Of a stretch of 64,000 nucleotides of DNA, positions 22,168-35,500 are shown piece by piece. The translations under genes were made by a program, and so were the position numbers. The notes beneath the pieces are model-generated. The model was not told the origin of the DNA and searched no databases. It saw only the letters and a list, made by a program, of their open reading frames with translations. How positions within the stretch are numbered: the stretch's first letter is position 1; the number at the start of each line of letters is the position of its first letter. The DNA comes from Trebouxia sp. TZW2008 (lineage: Eukaryota > Chlorophyta > Trebouxiophyceae > Trebouxiales > Trebouxiaceae): NCBI GenBank assembly GCA_002118135.1, contig BDIU01000133.1, positions 1-64,000 of the forward strand, read 5' to 3'.

Positions 22168-25100
22168 ATGGCCGAGCATGCTGGAAGGACGCTGCTGAGC
22201 GTGCCAGCGGAGCCTGCCAGGAGCCCTTCCAGCGAAGAGGCCAGGAGATGGTCGGAGTTTGCGGACTATGTTCGCGATCATGATTACGACCGGGAGCAGG
22301 CAGAGGCACTGCTGCAGTTGGCTGTCGATACAGCAGACCCAAGCTCCAAGAAGACCGTGCGCCTCCAGTGGCGCAATATCTATGCAGCTATAGCCACTTT
22401 GACTAGAACAGACAGCGAAACACTTCATGCTCGTCTTACAATCGGCTTCAGTCCTGCGGAGTTCAAGTGGATGCTACAAAACAAAGCACTGTATACTTGG
22501 CACTCAAGCCCGGTCAGATTTCAGCGTTGCCTACAATGTATGGTCGCAAAGCTAGGTACGAATACACTTGCCAAGCTTCAGAGCATCACCTGGGTATCAG
22601 CAACTTTCGTGCTTGCGTTCGTGAACGCATAGGTAGCCCGTAGGGAGGCCTTGTCGTTTTGTTTCCCCCCGCTGCAAGTCGAGTTCCTTGTGTTGAGTCT
22701 AGGTCAGTGCGGCAGCCAAGCAGAGAAGACCTGTTGGTCCTGTCGGAGCAGATTGACAGATGCTCCAGCAGGGGAGTTGGCCAGCTCAGGTCAGTTTGGC
22801 TACCTGCTCATACCAGGCTGCTGATCTGAGATTCAAAACAGCCCTTTGACACGCAGCTTGCCCAGATGTCAGCACTGTGACCTGTATTGTTGGTTCGTCA
22901 GATTCACACAGCACTTCTACATGCAGGCAATGCTCTACGGCCACCCAGAAACATTGCCTTGACCATGGCTAAGACTGCTGCAAAGCAGCCTATCGGACCG
23001 CCAGAGCCAGATGCACATATCAGCATGTATGAACAAGCCAAGTGGCCACTGACAAAGCGCGATCAGACATACTTGTCTCAGGCCAATAAGTTCTGGAATT
23101 TCATTAGCACAGACTCGTTCCTGGTAGGGTTCAGCAAGATTGCACATAGCAAAAAGGCCAGGGCACACACAATGCACATACCCATTGTCATCAAACAGTC
23201 TGCATCAACACATCTCATCCAGCTTTGATCCCGTCACTGCTGCCCTGTCTGTGTGCAGCATCCCAATGCTCTTTGCAGTCACCCGGAAAATTCTTGCCAT
23301 GCGCTGCTTGTCTGGGTAGGACTCACCAATTGGCCGTAATTGAGAGCAGTTCCTGCTGTGTGGCACAGGGGATTACAGATAGGAGTCAGCTACTTGACCT
23401 CACTCACAGAGCTTGCACCAAGCGCTACATACTCTACATGCACAAAATGAACAAGCGGGAGAATGTCAGAGCAGCAGTAGACATGCACTGCCTAGGTCTC
23501 AGCCCATCTCAGGCTCAGCAAGAAGTCACTGCAGCTGAGACTGAACTTGAGCAGCAGCGCTCAGCAGGATCAGGTGCATTTTCAGCCAGAGCTGGCAGTG
23601 GCTACAGCATAGAACAGATACAACAGATGCAGGCCCAGCAAGCTTCTGGCCCTGAGGCAGCTGGTCATCTTGCTCCTGGTACTTTGTCTGGGCGGCAGTT
23701 CTCTGGTGAAGGCTCAGTGTACAGTGATGCGCCAGAGTCGCCCTCAGGCACTCGTAGCTCACGTAGATCGTCTCGTCTGAAGCCCAGCCAGTCTGAGGGT
23801 GGGCCCTCTGTGTCTGCCCTACACCCAGAGCTGCCTGAGCATGATCAGCCCCCAAGTGCAGGTCAGCTTCTGCCCTTGACCACACATGTTGCAATCAGCC
23901 CTCCAGTGCAGGCCAGCCTGTGGTCATTTGACTGTAAAGACCCAACAAAGTCTCTTGGCTGCATTTTGCATGCTTTGTAGCATACATTGTTGACTCGCCT
24001 TCAGGCAACCGTCTTAGTCTAAGACTTTTTGGCGTTGATTGTTTTGCCAGTAAATGTCCTTTGCAGCGCCAGCCTCAAGCAATGTAATAGCAATGAGCAG
24101 CAATGTAAAGCCTGCTTGCAACAGACGTCCACTCTGCTTTCATTTCGTGTGCAGGCTGTTAGTCATCATGCTGCTTGCCAAAGTTGCAAACTGCCACTCT
24201 GGTCTTTCCCGTTTCATCATCTACATTTTCGCTGAGGCATGATCACATTGACCACTTTCACCTCTGTCACAGAGCACCATATTTGAGTGGGCCCCATTGT
24301 TGAGCTGCTGGCAGCACTGATCACATCACATATCTACAAACAAAAACATCAATGCCAGTATTGGGTTTTGTCACAGGTCACCATGACTGGGTGAACCCAA
24401 GCAATGAGCTGCTAGCGACTCTGAGGAATGAGCTGGACTTGGATTTGAGGGATGCTCCAGATGATTCTGACGATGGGGGGTCAAGAGCAGGAGAGGCTGG
24501 GCCCACCAAAAAGTGTCGGCCCTGGCACTGGCTGCCAGAAATGAAGTAAGCTCCATTTCCCTTGATGTTATGCCACTGCCTTTTTGCTGTAAGTGTCAGT
24601 GGTTGACAGCAAAGGACCAGTGATAATCATGATGAGTTCATAACTCTCAGCTCTTATCCATGAGCCTGTCAGCAAAGCTTCTTGCTTTTTGTTGCACACC
24701 ACAAAATGGCTGCTGCTGACTGCAGCATGCCTGCATGTGAAAATGTACTCTGGCTGACTTTTCAGCATGATCGGTACATCTGTTTCCATTGCACAATATG
24801 GTGACGTGGAATGTGCTGCCATTGAAAAGAACAGAAAATTTCTGCACTTTGGTGGCGTTTATCTCAGCTGCATTGCCAATTTGATGTTACAGCTCTAAGA
24901 TCTTGCATGTGTCTAAAGGACCAGCTTGGTATGTATGTTGTCAAGCGTCCCGTCCTGGGCCACTTCTTCACTGTTCATCCTGAATTGCCCGCCAGGATGT
25001 TGACCGCAGAAGACGCCCTTGATGTTGCCAATTCTGGCTGCATGCTTATCATGTGAAAACTTGTGCAGACGCTTTGGGTATGAGAGGCAGGTGATGCCCA

Positions 25101-28100
25101 AGGACCAGAAGAAGAAAAGGAAGCGGACAGCAGTCCAGCCTGCTGCAGCTCTTGGCTCAGGAGGGCCGTCTACTAGTCAGCAGACAGTCTCTCAGGTACG
25201 TGTCTACTCATTCTGTTTACATTGTCTGGTTGATGTGGGCTTCTCATCAGAATTTCTGTTTGTTATATTTGCATGGAAATTCAAGTTGGCTGCTTGAAGC
25301 TGGTGGACCCTGGAGCAGGCTTGTGGTCATTATGCCATACTGTGGCTCGTATGGTTCATTTAGAGCACTCAAGCTCACGTGTGCATTGCTTTGCTTTGCT
25401 TTGCTCATCTATGTCAAAATTCCAATCTGGTGGTTTCCCGCCCTTGTTTTACACTGTTTGTCATCTGACTCAATTGCAAATGTGCGAAGGGTTGCGGCAG
25501 CAACTCAAGACTATATGCATGTCTTCCCCAGGCAAGCTATGCATCAGCAAGGATCTTCTGTACATGCATGCAACACACTCAAGGTCACTAATGATAGCAC
25601 TGACAGACAGAGACAGACTGACAGAAGGACTGACAACTTGTTGGTCTCTGACAAAATATGACTGACTGGCAAAGGCTGAGTAAGTGACTGATCGGCTGAC
25701 TGGCTGACTGAACAATTTATGCCTCGGCGCAGGATGTGACGCAGCCACAGCGGCGCCAACCTCCAAGGCGCAGGGCTCAGCATCAGGTCAGCCTGGACTC
25801 AGACTCAAGCGGTGAGGAGTCTCCTCCTGAGGAAGCAGACTCAGGAGAAGAAGAGGAAGGAGCACCAGAGCCCAGCAGAAGGCAGAGGTCAACGAGGGCT
25901 TCACGGCAAAACCTACCAGCACTGCCTATCCCACAGCCACCTTCTGGACCTAGCTCAGACCCTGGAATAGACACTGCTAGTGAGCTGTTGCCAGCATCAG
26001 GTGAGGACTGCTGCCAAAATTAGACTGCCTTGCATGCGTTGAGGAGTTGTGTATCTTGTTTGAAAATAGTTGGCTTTGAACCACCTGGTCCGCTTTGTCT
26101 GTATAGCTGTACCCTAACAACCTTGCGCTCTTGAGTAGATGGCAAGTTTGAACAAATGAGTGACGGCTGGAGCTGTGGGTAGTGGACTAGAATGTTTCCT
26201 GGGTGAAACCCAGGGATGTGCGTCATTGTAAGATGAGATGTATACATGCATGATGGGCAATAGAATCAAAGACTGCATTAAGGCATGCATGAAGGCTTTG
26301 TGTAATTGACAAAAGCCGTCAGTATGGCCTGGGCTGTGTGTGGTAGACAAAACGCATGCACACGTGCATGAATGGTGTTGGTGATGCGTACAGTCAAGGT
26401 ATGAATGCATGCATGAAGGCTGGGGCACAGCCAACCCGGCACTCATGAGAAGGGCGCAAGAAGTTGCCGAGGAACTGAGTGCTGCCCATGTGGCTGAAGG
26501 CTTGGGTTTTGGACTCGGGCTCAGCCCTTTCAGAGGGGGTCAATTTCTAGGGGGTTCACTGGGGGGTCCTCTGGAGGGGTCCCTGCCTGCCATCACTGAG
26601 CCTTCAGCTTTCAACACGGGCAGCAGCTTGGACCCCCGGCATAGACCAGTACGGGTGCCTAGTCCCTTTGAGAGCGACCGAGCACCTAGGGAAAGAGTAG
26701 CGCGAATGCCTAGCCCGTTTGAGACTGAGCAACAGCCCAGGGAGAGGTCCATTCAAGGGCAGCCGGCAGCAGCTGTTGCCTCCCTGGATTTGCCACCCTT
26801 CAATATTCCCTTTAGCAGCAGAGGCACCTCTCCTTTGGCAGGGTAAGCGCCATTTTGGCTCGGCGTTGTATGCTTTCAATGCTCAATGCATTGGTTCACA
26901 GACAGTTCTGATATCAACATTCTCTGAATTCATCTCACCCATAACTTGCACAAGGTTTAGGTCACAGAGCTGTTGTCACCTCACTCTAGTTGTTCTGACT
27001 TGAAGAGCTATATGGAGTCATGCTAAACAGCAAGCATTTTGTAGGAATGACTTTCAGAGACTGGGTTGTTATCAAAAGCAAGCAGCTAGAGTGAGTCAGC
27101 AACATTATACAGCGGCAAAATGCACCTTGGCCATTGTTTGATGCCCTTGACAACTCACTAAACATGCTGGACAATGCCAATCAGCAGATGCCTGCATTGC
27201 AGTCAAAACATTCACACACCTGATGTGGCATCATGCAAGCTGCCTGAGCAACTGCAATCTTGACTACTGTTCAAGCATTGTCAAAACCCTGCTGGCATTC
27301 TGCCCTGTCACAAAAGGGTTGTGCAACATTCAGGCAAGGTATTGCTTGCAGCTTTGGCAATGATCGTGTTTCAATGACTGCAGGGCTTTTGGTCTTCACA
27401 TGGACAGTGATCTAGCCCAAGGCCACGGCAACCAGCCCCCCTTGCAGCAGCGCTACTTCCTGCCTGCCCATAGCTCCAGCGGAGGTTCCATGTTTTCCCA
27501 GAACCCCCAACAAAGCCTGCTGTCAAGGCACTCTTGGGCTAGTCAGGGCTCACCCCACCCCCACCCCTCCTTTCACCCCCTGGCCCCCCACCACTCAGCC
27601 CCAGCCACCTTAAGCAGTAACACCAGCAATCTGAGTCACAGCCATCAGCCACCCAGCTTATTCTCTTCTGCTCAGTCTGATCAGCAGAGGTCCAGCTTGT
27701 TCGGTCAGCACCTGAGTGAGCCACACTTGGGTGATCCCCACCTCAAAGATTCACAGCAGCAGCAGCAGCAGCAGCAGCAACACCGCCAGCCTTCGCCCAG
27801 CTTGTTCCAACCAGCCCACGCGGATCTACAGCGATCTGGTGTATTTGGTCCAGGGGACCAACAGCAGCACCAACAGGGAGAATATCCCATGGGGTCCTTG
27901 GAACAGCACTACTTAGCTCGCCTGCAAGCTGGCACGACACGCGGCACTGGGCACCCCTCCTTTGCAGGTGCTCGTGGCAGCAGCATGCTGGGTCTTGGAC
28001 TACCCTCTAGTCAACAGCAGCAGCATCAGCCGCGGCTGCAGCAGCATTCACAACAACAGCAGCATCCACAACAACAGCAGCGGGAGCATCAGTCAGCCAG

Positions 28101-28587
28101 AACCAGCAGCTGGTTTGATACACTCGCTGAGCATGTGTCTCATGGCGATCCAAGGCAGTTTGGCGCTTTGGAAAGAGGCATGCAGGGATACAGTGGTCCA
28201 CAGGCACCCATGAGCCTGGAAGATCTTTCAGCTATAATGCAGGCTGAGCAGGCACAAGATCCTCCCCCTTTGCCTGCTTTACCTGCACAGCCGCCACTTA
28301 CATTGGCAAACTCGTACCTGTCTCGCTTGAAGGCGCACGCTCCATCAAACCAGCCTGATGCTACTGCTCCTGGGCCCTTGACAGGCCATAGCCGTCATAC
28401 TGCTGCTCTGTATGAGCAAGCTCTGTTTGGTCAGGGCGGGTTCTTCTCAGAGAACATGCAGATGCCGTCAATGCCCACAAGGTCTCTGCATAGTATGAGA
28501 GACCCTATCTCCAGTGCCTTTGACAGTCGGGCTGGCTCTGATACAGATGCAAGAAGTGAGACAGCAGAAGACCACCGCCGATTTTGA
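22168..28587 (+). CDS. Large Q/S/P-rich protein of unknown function
   Basis: I do not recognise the family. A helical N-terminal exon starts MAEHAGRTLLSVPAEPARSP and includes RWSEFADYVRDHDYDREQAE. Further exons give SREDLLVLSEQIDRCSSRGV, ISMYEQAKWPLTKRDQTYLS and RYILYMHKMNKRENVRAAVD. Then come a Ser-rich segment with SGTRSSRRSSRLKPS, an acidic/basic stretch (KDQKKKRKRTAVQ) and SSGEESPPEEADSGEEEE. From 26409 the protein is low-complexity with the repeated motif RxPSPFE. The last exon (about 27385-28587) is rich in Gln, His, Ser and Pro, with CAG runs at 27748-27780 and 28013-28080. It looks nuclear and largely disordered. Several exon borders are uncertain and this could be more than one gene. 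Confidence 0.45.
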
Positions 28588-29521
28588 TATGGTCATTTCG
28601 CATGACTGGGTGTTTAGCAAGCACTGAGTACTTGATAGTTTCTTTGGCAAGGTGCTCGGTGGCTGCTCTGAGCCATGCCTGTTGACCCATCTTCACAAGC
28701 ATGACTTGGCTCATTCAGTCCACCAGTCACCTTTCCAAACGTAGCTGCATGAATATATCAGCAGCAGCGCACTGCAAATTGCTGATGCTCCCTTGCTGCC
28801 AGAGCGCTGGTGTTGTTTTGACCCTGTACTTACGGATCTGTGAGAATTTGACCACCTTTTTCTACAGAACAATTTGTGACATTCATAAAGTGTCCTTAGT
28901 TGTAGTTTTGATCCCTGCGTGATGGGTAGTTGTCTTGTTTGTAGTCCTGTTTCTGTAGTCCCTGAAGTTGCAAGCTCAATGCTTAGCCTTGGCAATTTGC
29001 CAGGCACATGTTCACATTGACTGCTCGATTTGACATCGTGTCAGAATGTACAAAGAAAGTGTCCAGCCTTGACTGGTGATCCAAAGTATTCCTGTAACAA
29101 TTCCATGTTCTTGAGGTCACCTAAGGTGCAGCTTTGCTGCATATATACATAAATTTGTGGGCAGTTGCAGGCTGAGCCCCGTCCTGTTTATGTACAAGCT
29201 GTGTACAGTCACAATCTTGATACACAGGCTAAAACAGGGTTCATTAAATCTTCTAATTCATTAATCTTAAAAACGCGCTAGTCTTCTCACAGTTAAAACC
29301 ACAGCTAAATCAACTCGTGATCACACAGTAACGGCAAATAAATGACCCCATGAGCAATAAACAACAATCACAACAGGCAGGTTTTGGCCCTGAAATACAC
29401 CATCAAACCGTTCATTTAACCCCCAAGCAGAGTGACATGAGTTTGCCATCTCAGTTGCCTACTAGCTCCATGACCATGTGTACTGATGTAAGGTTTATAC
29501 CGTGATATGTTGAGTAAGACG
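28588..29521. other. Convergent intergenic region with TGTAA signal
   Basis: Between the large Q-rich gene (+) and the LysM gene (-). A TGTAA at 29093-29097 is a candidate polyadenylation signal for the + gene. No gene is supported. Confidence 0.45.
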
Positions 29522-32500
29522 TTACATACGGACCCTGATGCGCACAGTGGCGCCTAAACTTGGGTTTGCCATGTCAACATCTGGGTTTTCAGATACAATC
29601 TGAGGCCAATTTGCTCCACTGCCACTGTACTCCTCAGCGAGATTCCAAGCTGTGTCACCCTGCAAACACATCATACTTTGAGCCAGAGTGTGCAGCATTC
29701 GCAGTTCAAACCACCTTCAAGCAACCGGCAAACTGCATGGTTGCTGCTGGCAAAGATGAGTGTCAAGACTGCAAACGCTCAAGCAAGACTGGTTTGACCT
29801 GCTGAAAAACCTGCAGCAAGTTTGCTGTTACATGCTGCAACTTCTCCAGAATGAAAGCAGTTTATTTCGAGAGGTTGTGTCTCAGCAGCCCTAAGCATTG
29901 CCATCTCTGCTACCTGCAAACTGTCAAATGATGGCCTCAGAGGCTCCACATATTGCAGACATCAAACAGTGCATGCAGATGCAGTTTGGTTGTGGGATGC
30001 ATCACACGTAGGTGCAGGACAGAGTGAATCATGGTCTTTGATAAGCATCACATGCAAGCACTCATTGTCCCCGTGATGACTTGTTGATAGTGAAACAGCG
30101 TAACATCTCCAGCACACAAATGGATGTGTTGCATAACATGCATCCCCTAGCAGTCGCCTTGAGCTGACTGCCTTGGCTGTGTCTTGATTCGCACACATTC
30201 TGCTGTTGGCGCACACATAAACGATTTCTGGGCTGAAGCAGTACCTCTTTGATCCTGATGTTTGTCGCGATGCCACCCTCATCATCACCGGCTGCTGCAT
30301 TAGCTGCAGCTTGCGCAGCGTCATCAGCTGCCAGGTCAGCTGCAGCATCAGCATCATTGTAGCCACCCTGATCACCTCCGTCGCTGCTTGACTCAGAAGC
30401 TGCCTGCTCTGCACCTGTGAGACAGGGAAGGAAATTACACAGAGTATTGGATTAGTGCTAGTTGGCACATAGCCAAATTCGTATGTAGCTCACAAGGTTC
30501 AAATTAAGTTAACACCAAGCTTGGCGCAGCTGTATATCCTTGGCAGGACACTAACAGCTATGACTAACCAGGCAGCGCCCCAAGGGCATGCTGAATCACG
30601 CCCTTACACAGTATTACACAGCCACATTGTGACAACCTGTTGCATGGGCAGAGTCCCCTGTCAGTATTGCTCAGATAAAGGCAAGCCAACTCTGAAGATG
30701 TGATGCTGTAACATGACCAAGCTGTAAAGCATTCATTTGTTTCGTTCTAAACATGTGCTAGACAGGCTCAGCTAGGTACAAACTAGTCCAATCATCTGTC
30801 CCCAACCATTTTGGTCCTGTGCTATCCTAAACTGTTTGTATTGAGCATCAAGCATGCTCAACAAGTGCTCATGCCTTGCTGCCAATATTGCTGCACAAAA
30901 TTTGCAAGGAGCGCCCTACAGGAAAACAAGTCGTGCTGACAATGTGCAGGAAGCCTTGTTGCTTTCAAACAGAAAACTTCCAATCCCATTGGAAATATTA
31001 GCCTATGCAAAACATGTCTTTCAACAACCAGAGCAAGCAGCGCAAATCTGGAGAGCAGCAATCAGGCTTGCTTGCGTAGCGCATAGCTCCCTACTCTGCA
31101 TTTGCAGGTCAGTGCTGACAAGGGTGCATTGTGTCCAAATTTTGCACAGGGCTGTGATGGGAAATCACCTGTCACAAACCTTGACTTGATTGCCTGGAAA
31201 GTATTTTGAACTGACTGCCTGAATGAGCTATTGGATGCAGCTGCTGCTCCTGCGCTTCCGCCAGCAATCAATGCTGGCACCCACAATGAACTCCACCAAG
31301 ACCGCCTACTGTCAGCATCATCTTTGCCACCGCTGCCACCAGGCTGGCCACCGCTGCGGCCACCGCCACTGCCGCCTGTGGACCCACCAGAGGTGCCACC
31401 GTCACCGCCACTTTGAGTCTGAGCCGGTCTGCCTTGAGCAGTGGCTGTGCCTGTGACCCCCCAAGGGATGCTGTCAATGACTGTATTTTCAGCGTCAAGG
31501 TCCACAGCTGTGGCCGCAGCTGTGGTAGGGGTGTGACTGCTGTTGAGGTAGTCTGTTGGTGTGGTGCTATTAGCCGTGCTGCTGGATGGTGACCTGCATC
31601 CAATATGACACAGCATTTTGCACAAACCCATGATGTGAGGAACGCAATAACATGCAGCAGGATCCATGGCTTGGGGGTTATGACACAGCGTGCGTAACAT
31701 ACAAATTTCTACACCCAGAGGCCCTAAAGGCCAAGACTAAAGCTGCTCAAGCGCCAAGTCCACAATCAAGAATTTGAGCAGGATGTGCACGAATACACTT
31801 TGAACAAGACAGGAGAAACAGGAGGGGCTATTGGAAGACTTGACAGCGGAACTGCGAGTGCCACTCCTCTGAATGCTCAACTTCGCCACTTTGCTTCTCC
31901 AACATGCAATCCCGAGCTGCCGATACACAAACTTGGCCAAAAATTGGTAGGGCCAAAACACATGCAAGTGTGCCTTCAACAAGACAGGAGGAAGCGCGGC
32001 AGCTTCTGAAGTAGCTGACAGCAGAATTGGCAGAGCCACTCCTCTGAATGCTACACAATGAGCTTCAACAACACAATCCAGAAGGCAAAACTCACAGCTG
32101 GTTATACACAGACTCAGCGAAAGGACGACATGGGCAGGAAACGCGCCAGCATATCTCCAACAAGACAGGACAAAAAGCAGAGACTCTGGAAGTACCTGAC
32201 AGCAGATCGGGCAGAGCCACCGCTTGGACTGCTACGCAGCATGCCTTGAGCATCTTCAGCCGTACCAGCGTCAGCACCCAAGGCTTTGCCTGTGATGTGG
32301 TCTGCCTCAAACGAGGTGCTTGGCTCAGCATTGGTACTGCTAGCGGGTGGGGGGCGAGCTGCTGAGAGGGGGTGGCCCTGCTGGACAGGCCCTGGGGGTG
32401 GAGTCAGGGGCCGGGGGGTCCTCCAATTTGGGGTTGGCTCTGGCCTGCATCAGGGTTATAGCAAGCTAAAGATGCAGTGAATTGAATCCAACAAAAGCAC

Positions 32501-35500
32501 CACTGTTCATTCATGTCCCATGACGCAGATTGCAATTTCAGACTTTGCTGAACTCCAGAGCCAACGAGTTAGATGCACCTTCTCATTGCAACAAGCATGC
32601 TTAGTAGCTGCTTTACACATCCTGGAGACTCTGCAGACAAGCATGATGCAGCTGAGTTTGATACAGGTCATCATCAAGATTGTATGAAAGTAATACCTCC
32701 TGTTTTACTTTCATATAACCTGTCTGTGGATGCAGTTAAAACCTCCTGTTTGAAATGCATCCACAGACAGCTATTGCTGCAAAAGCTTTGATCTGCCGTT
32801 GGCCTAGAAACTGCACTGAATGTTGCTGCTGCTGTGGCATGCAGCACCTGACACTACAGAAGCTTGCAGCGTAGACTACAATCCACAGAACATTTGCGAT
32901 CAACTCTTCTCGGTATGCTGGGGGCAAATGTCGTGCCAAGGTCAGCGTTGAAAGCAGCACCCGCTCATTTTAGGCAAACCCCTCAATGATGTCAGAGTCA
33001 TAAGTCAACAGGTCATAGAGTAATTTCAGCTGCAGGCACAGTCAGAGTGCAGAGGACTGCCAGCAGCATGCACGCAAACAGCTGTAGGTCACACCTGATG
33101 ACCCTGACTTTCTGTGGTGGGCTCTTTCCCTGCTTCCCCATTTGCTCAGGACTGGCAGCAGCTGCATTGCTATCAGGCTTGAACAGCTGTAGCGGCTTTG
33201 GCACTGCTTGTGTCCTCTGTGGCAGCTGCGCAGATGACTCAGCACCTTCCTGAGCAGCTGCTGTGCCTGAGGCAGGCTTGACCGCTGCTGCTGCTTGCTC
33301 TGCAGACAGTGGTTGTCCCTTTGCATTGGCAGCTGATCTCTCATTGACTAACGGCAACTGAATGCTTGATTGTGAAGGGGCCTGTTGCGCTGTCACATCT
33401 GAGCTTGAAGGCTTGAGCTGTGAGGGCGTGGCTGGCGTTGCTGCAACAGTGGAAGAAGAAGTCAAAGATGCAGCTGATGTTGATGGTGCAGGCTGCTGAG
33501 GCAGAGAAGCAGATGCATCAGCAGCCGACTGGCCTGCTGATAAGTCAGCAGCAATTGAGTCCTTCTGAGCGTCTTTGGCACCAAACCAGGAGGCAAAGCC
33601 CTTAGCAGCAGCAGCAGGCGCTGACTTGGCAGAGGGCCGCTGAGACTCAAAGGGAGTTGTGCGTTGTGCCGATGGGCTAGCCGGAGAGGTGGTTGCTCTT
33701 CCAGCAGCCTTGGAAATTATGCTCTGCTGATCAGAGGCATTGTGTACAGGCTGCCCTGCCTTGACTGGGGCACTTGGTAGAGTCTGACCAGCCTCCACAG
33801 GGGCACTTGCAGACAAGCCCTGGGCTTTGGCTACAGTCACGGACTTGCGCTGAGGCTGACTTGCTGACTTTGCCACAGGCTGGCTGGCTTGCACTGGCTT
33901 ATCTGGCAAAGCATCTCCTGTTCTCACTGGAGCACTTGCAGCGTTTTGACCTGTCAGTCCAGCAGTGTTTGGTGGCGTGCCACTTGACTTGCTGCTGGCA
34001 GTGGCATGCGTGTTGCTGTTGTCTTGCAAGGCAACACTACCTGCTGATACATCAGGTGAAGATGCTGCATTGCTGGTCTGCGTAGAAGGGGTGACTGTTG
34101 AGCTGCTGGCTGATCCTCTGATACTTCCTCCAGCTGGTCTGTGCATTGCACCACTGTGAGACTGTGACTGCACTGCACCGCTTTGAGGTTGTGACTGAAT
34201 TGCGCCACTGTGAGACTGTGACTGTCCTGACGGTGATGCTGTATTGGCTGCTGATGCTGCTGGCAGCTGTGACCCTGTGGGTATGCTTGAGTGTGGTGAT
34301 GAAGCTCTGGCAGGAGATGCAGCATGAGCAGCTGTCTTTGCAGCTTGCTGATCAGCATGTGTTAAAGGTACAGCTGCATGTGCACAGTCTGTTGCTTGTT
34401 GAGGCGAGTCTGAGACTGTACTCGCTTCAGCTGCATGTGACAACTGCTCTCTGGATTGCTGCCCTGCAGGATGCAATGAACACAGTCTGCATGTGAGGTC
34501 ATGTGTGAACTACACAACAGACACAGGGCATGTGCTGTGCCTGCAGATTTGCTGGGACACTGCAAGCAGACAAGCTGCATGACAAGTATTGCTTTTTGCA
34601 TACACAAGCAGTTAACCACAGTTTTGGTGCGAGTTGCACCAGAGCATCCAGCTTTAACAACAACAAGAACTTGCAATGAAAATTGCTTTGCTACGACCAG
34701 CACCGGTGAGGCGCGCATTGTAAGCACAAAATGGCCAGATATTGAGACTGAATGCTGTACATAATCACTGATTGACAACGAGTAGCGATACCTCGTGTGC
34801 CTAAGCTTCTCCAGCCGTTGCGCTGCCCTGGGCTGCTTACCAGGCTGGAGCTGAAAGACTCAAAGCTTGGGACCGTCAACTGACTTGCCTGCTCCCTCAG
34901 CTGCTCAAGGGTTGGCACAGTCACCTGACTGGCCTGTTCTCTCAGCTGCTCAAACCTTGGGACAGTCAATTGACTGGTTTGTTCCCTTACTTGCTCAACA
35001 AGAGAAGACGCTGAAGCAGATGCTGACTGCTCTAGCTTTGCTGTGGACTGTGAAATGCTGTCTGCAGACTGCTCGATCATTTGGCGCGCCTGCTGCATGA
35101 AGTGTGAAGCCAGACTGCTAGCGGAGGTGGTTGACTGCGCTTCGTCCTGATCAGAGGCTGATGAGCTCTCTGCACTGGACATGAGGGAGAACGAGGTGGG
35201 CCATGCGTTGGCAGCACCTGTGAACAGCCTCAGTCAACATAAGGTGAGTATACATCGAGTGGACCTACAAGGCATGAAATGAATGGATGCATTTGCAATG
35301 CTAATATTGATTGCCAAGTCAACAAAACAGAGCTCATGCAGACACTGCTGCAGGCAAAAGGAGCAAGCTATCAAAAGTTCAGGTGCATGTCAGCTTGTCA
35401 ACCGCCATTCAATGTAGAAGTGCTGAGACTTTGGTACCAAAAGCCAGCAATGTGTGATGGTGGTTATGGTGTAAGTTGCGTGATCAACCAAAGAGGGCTT

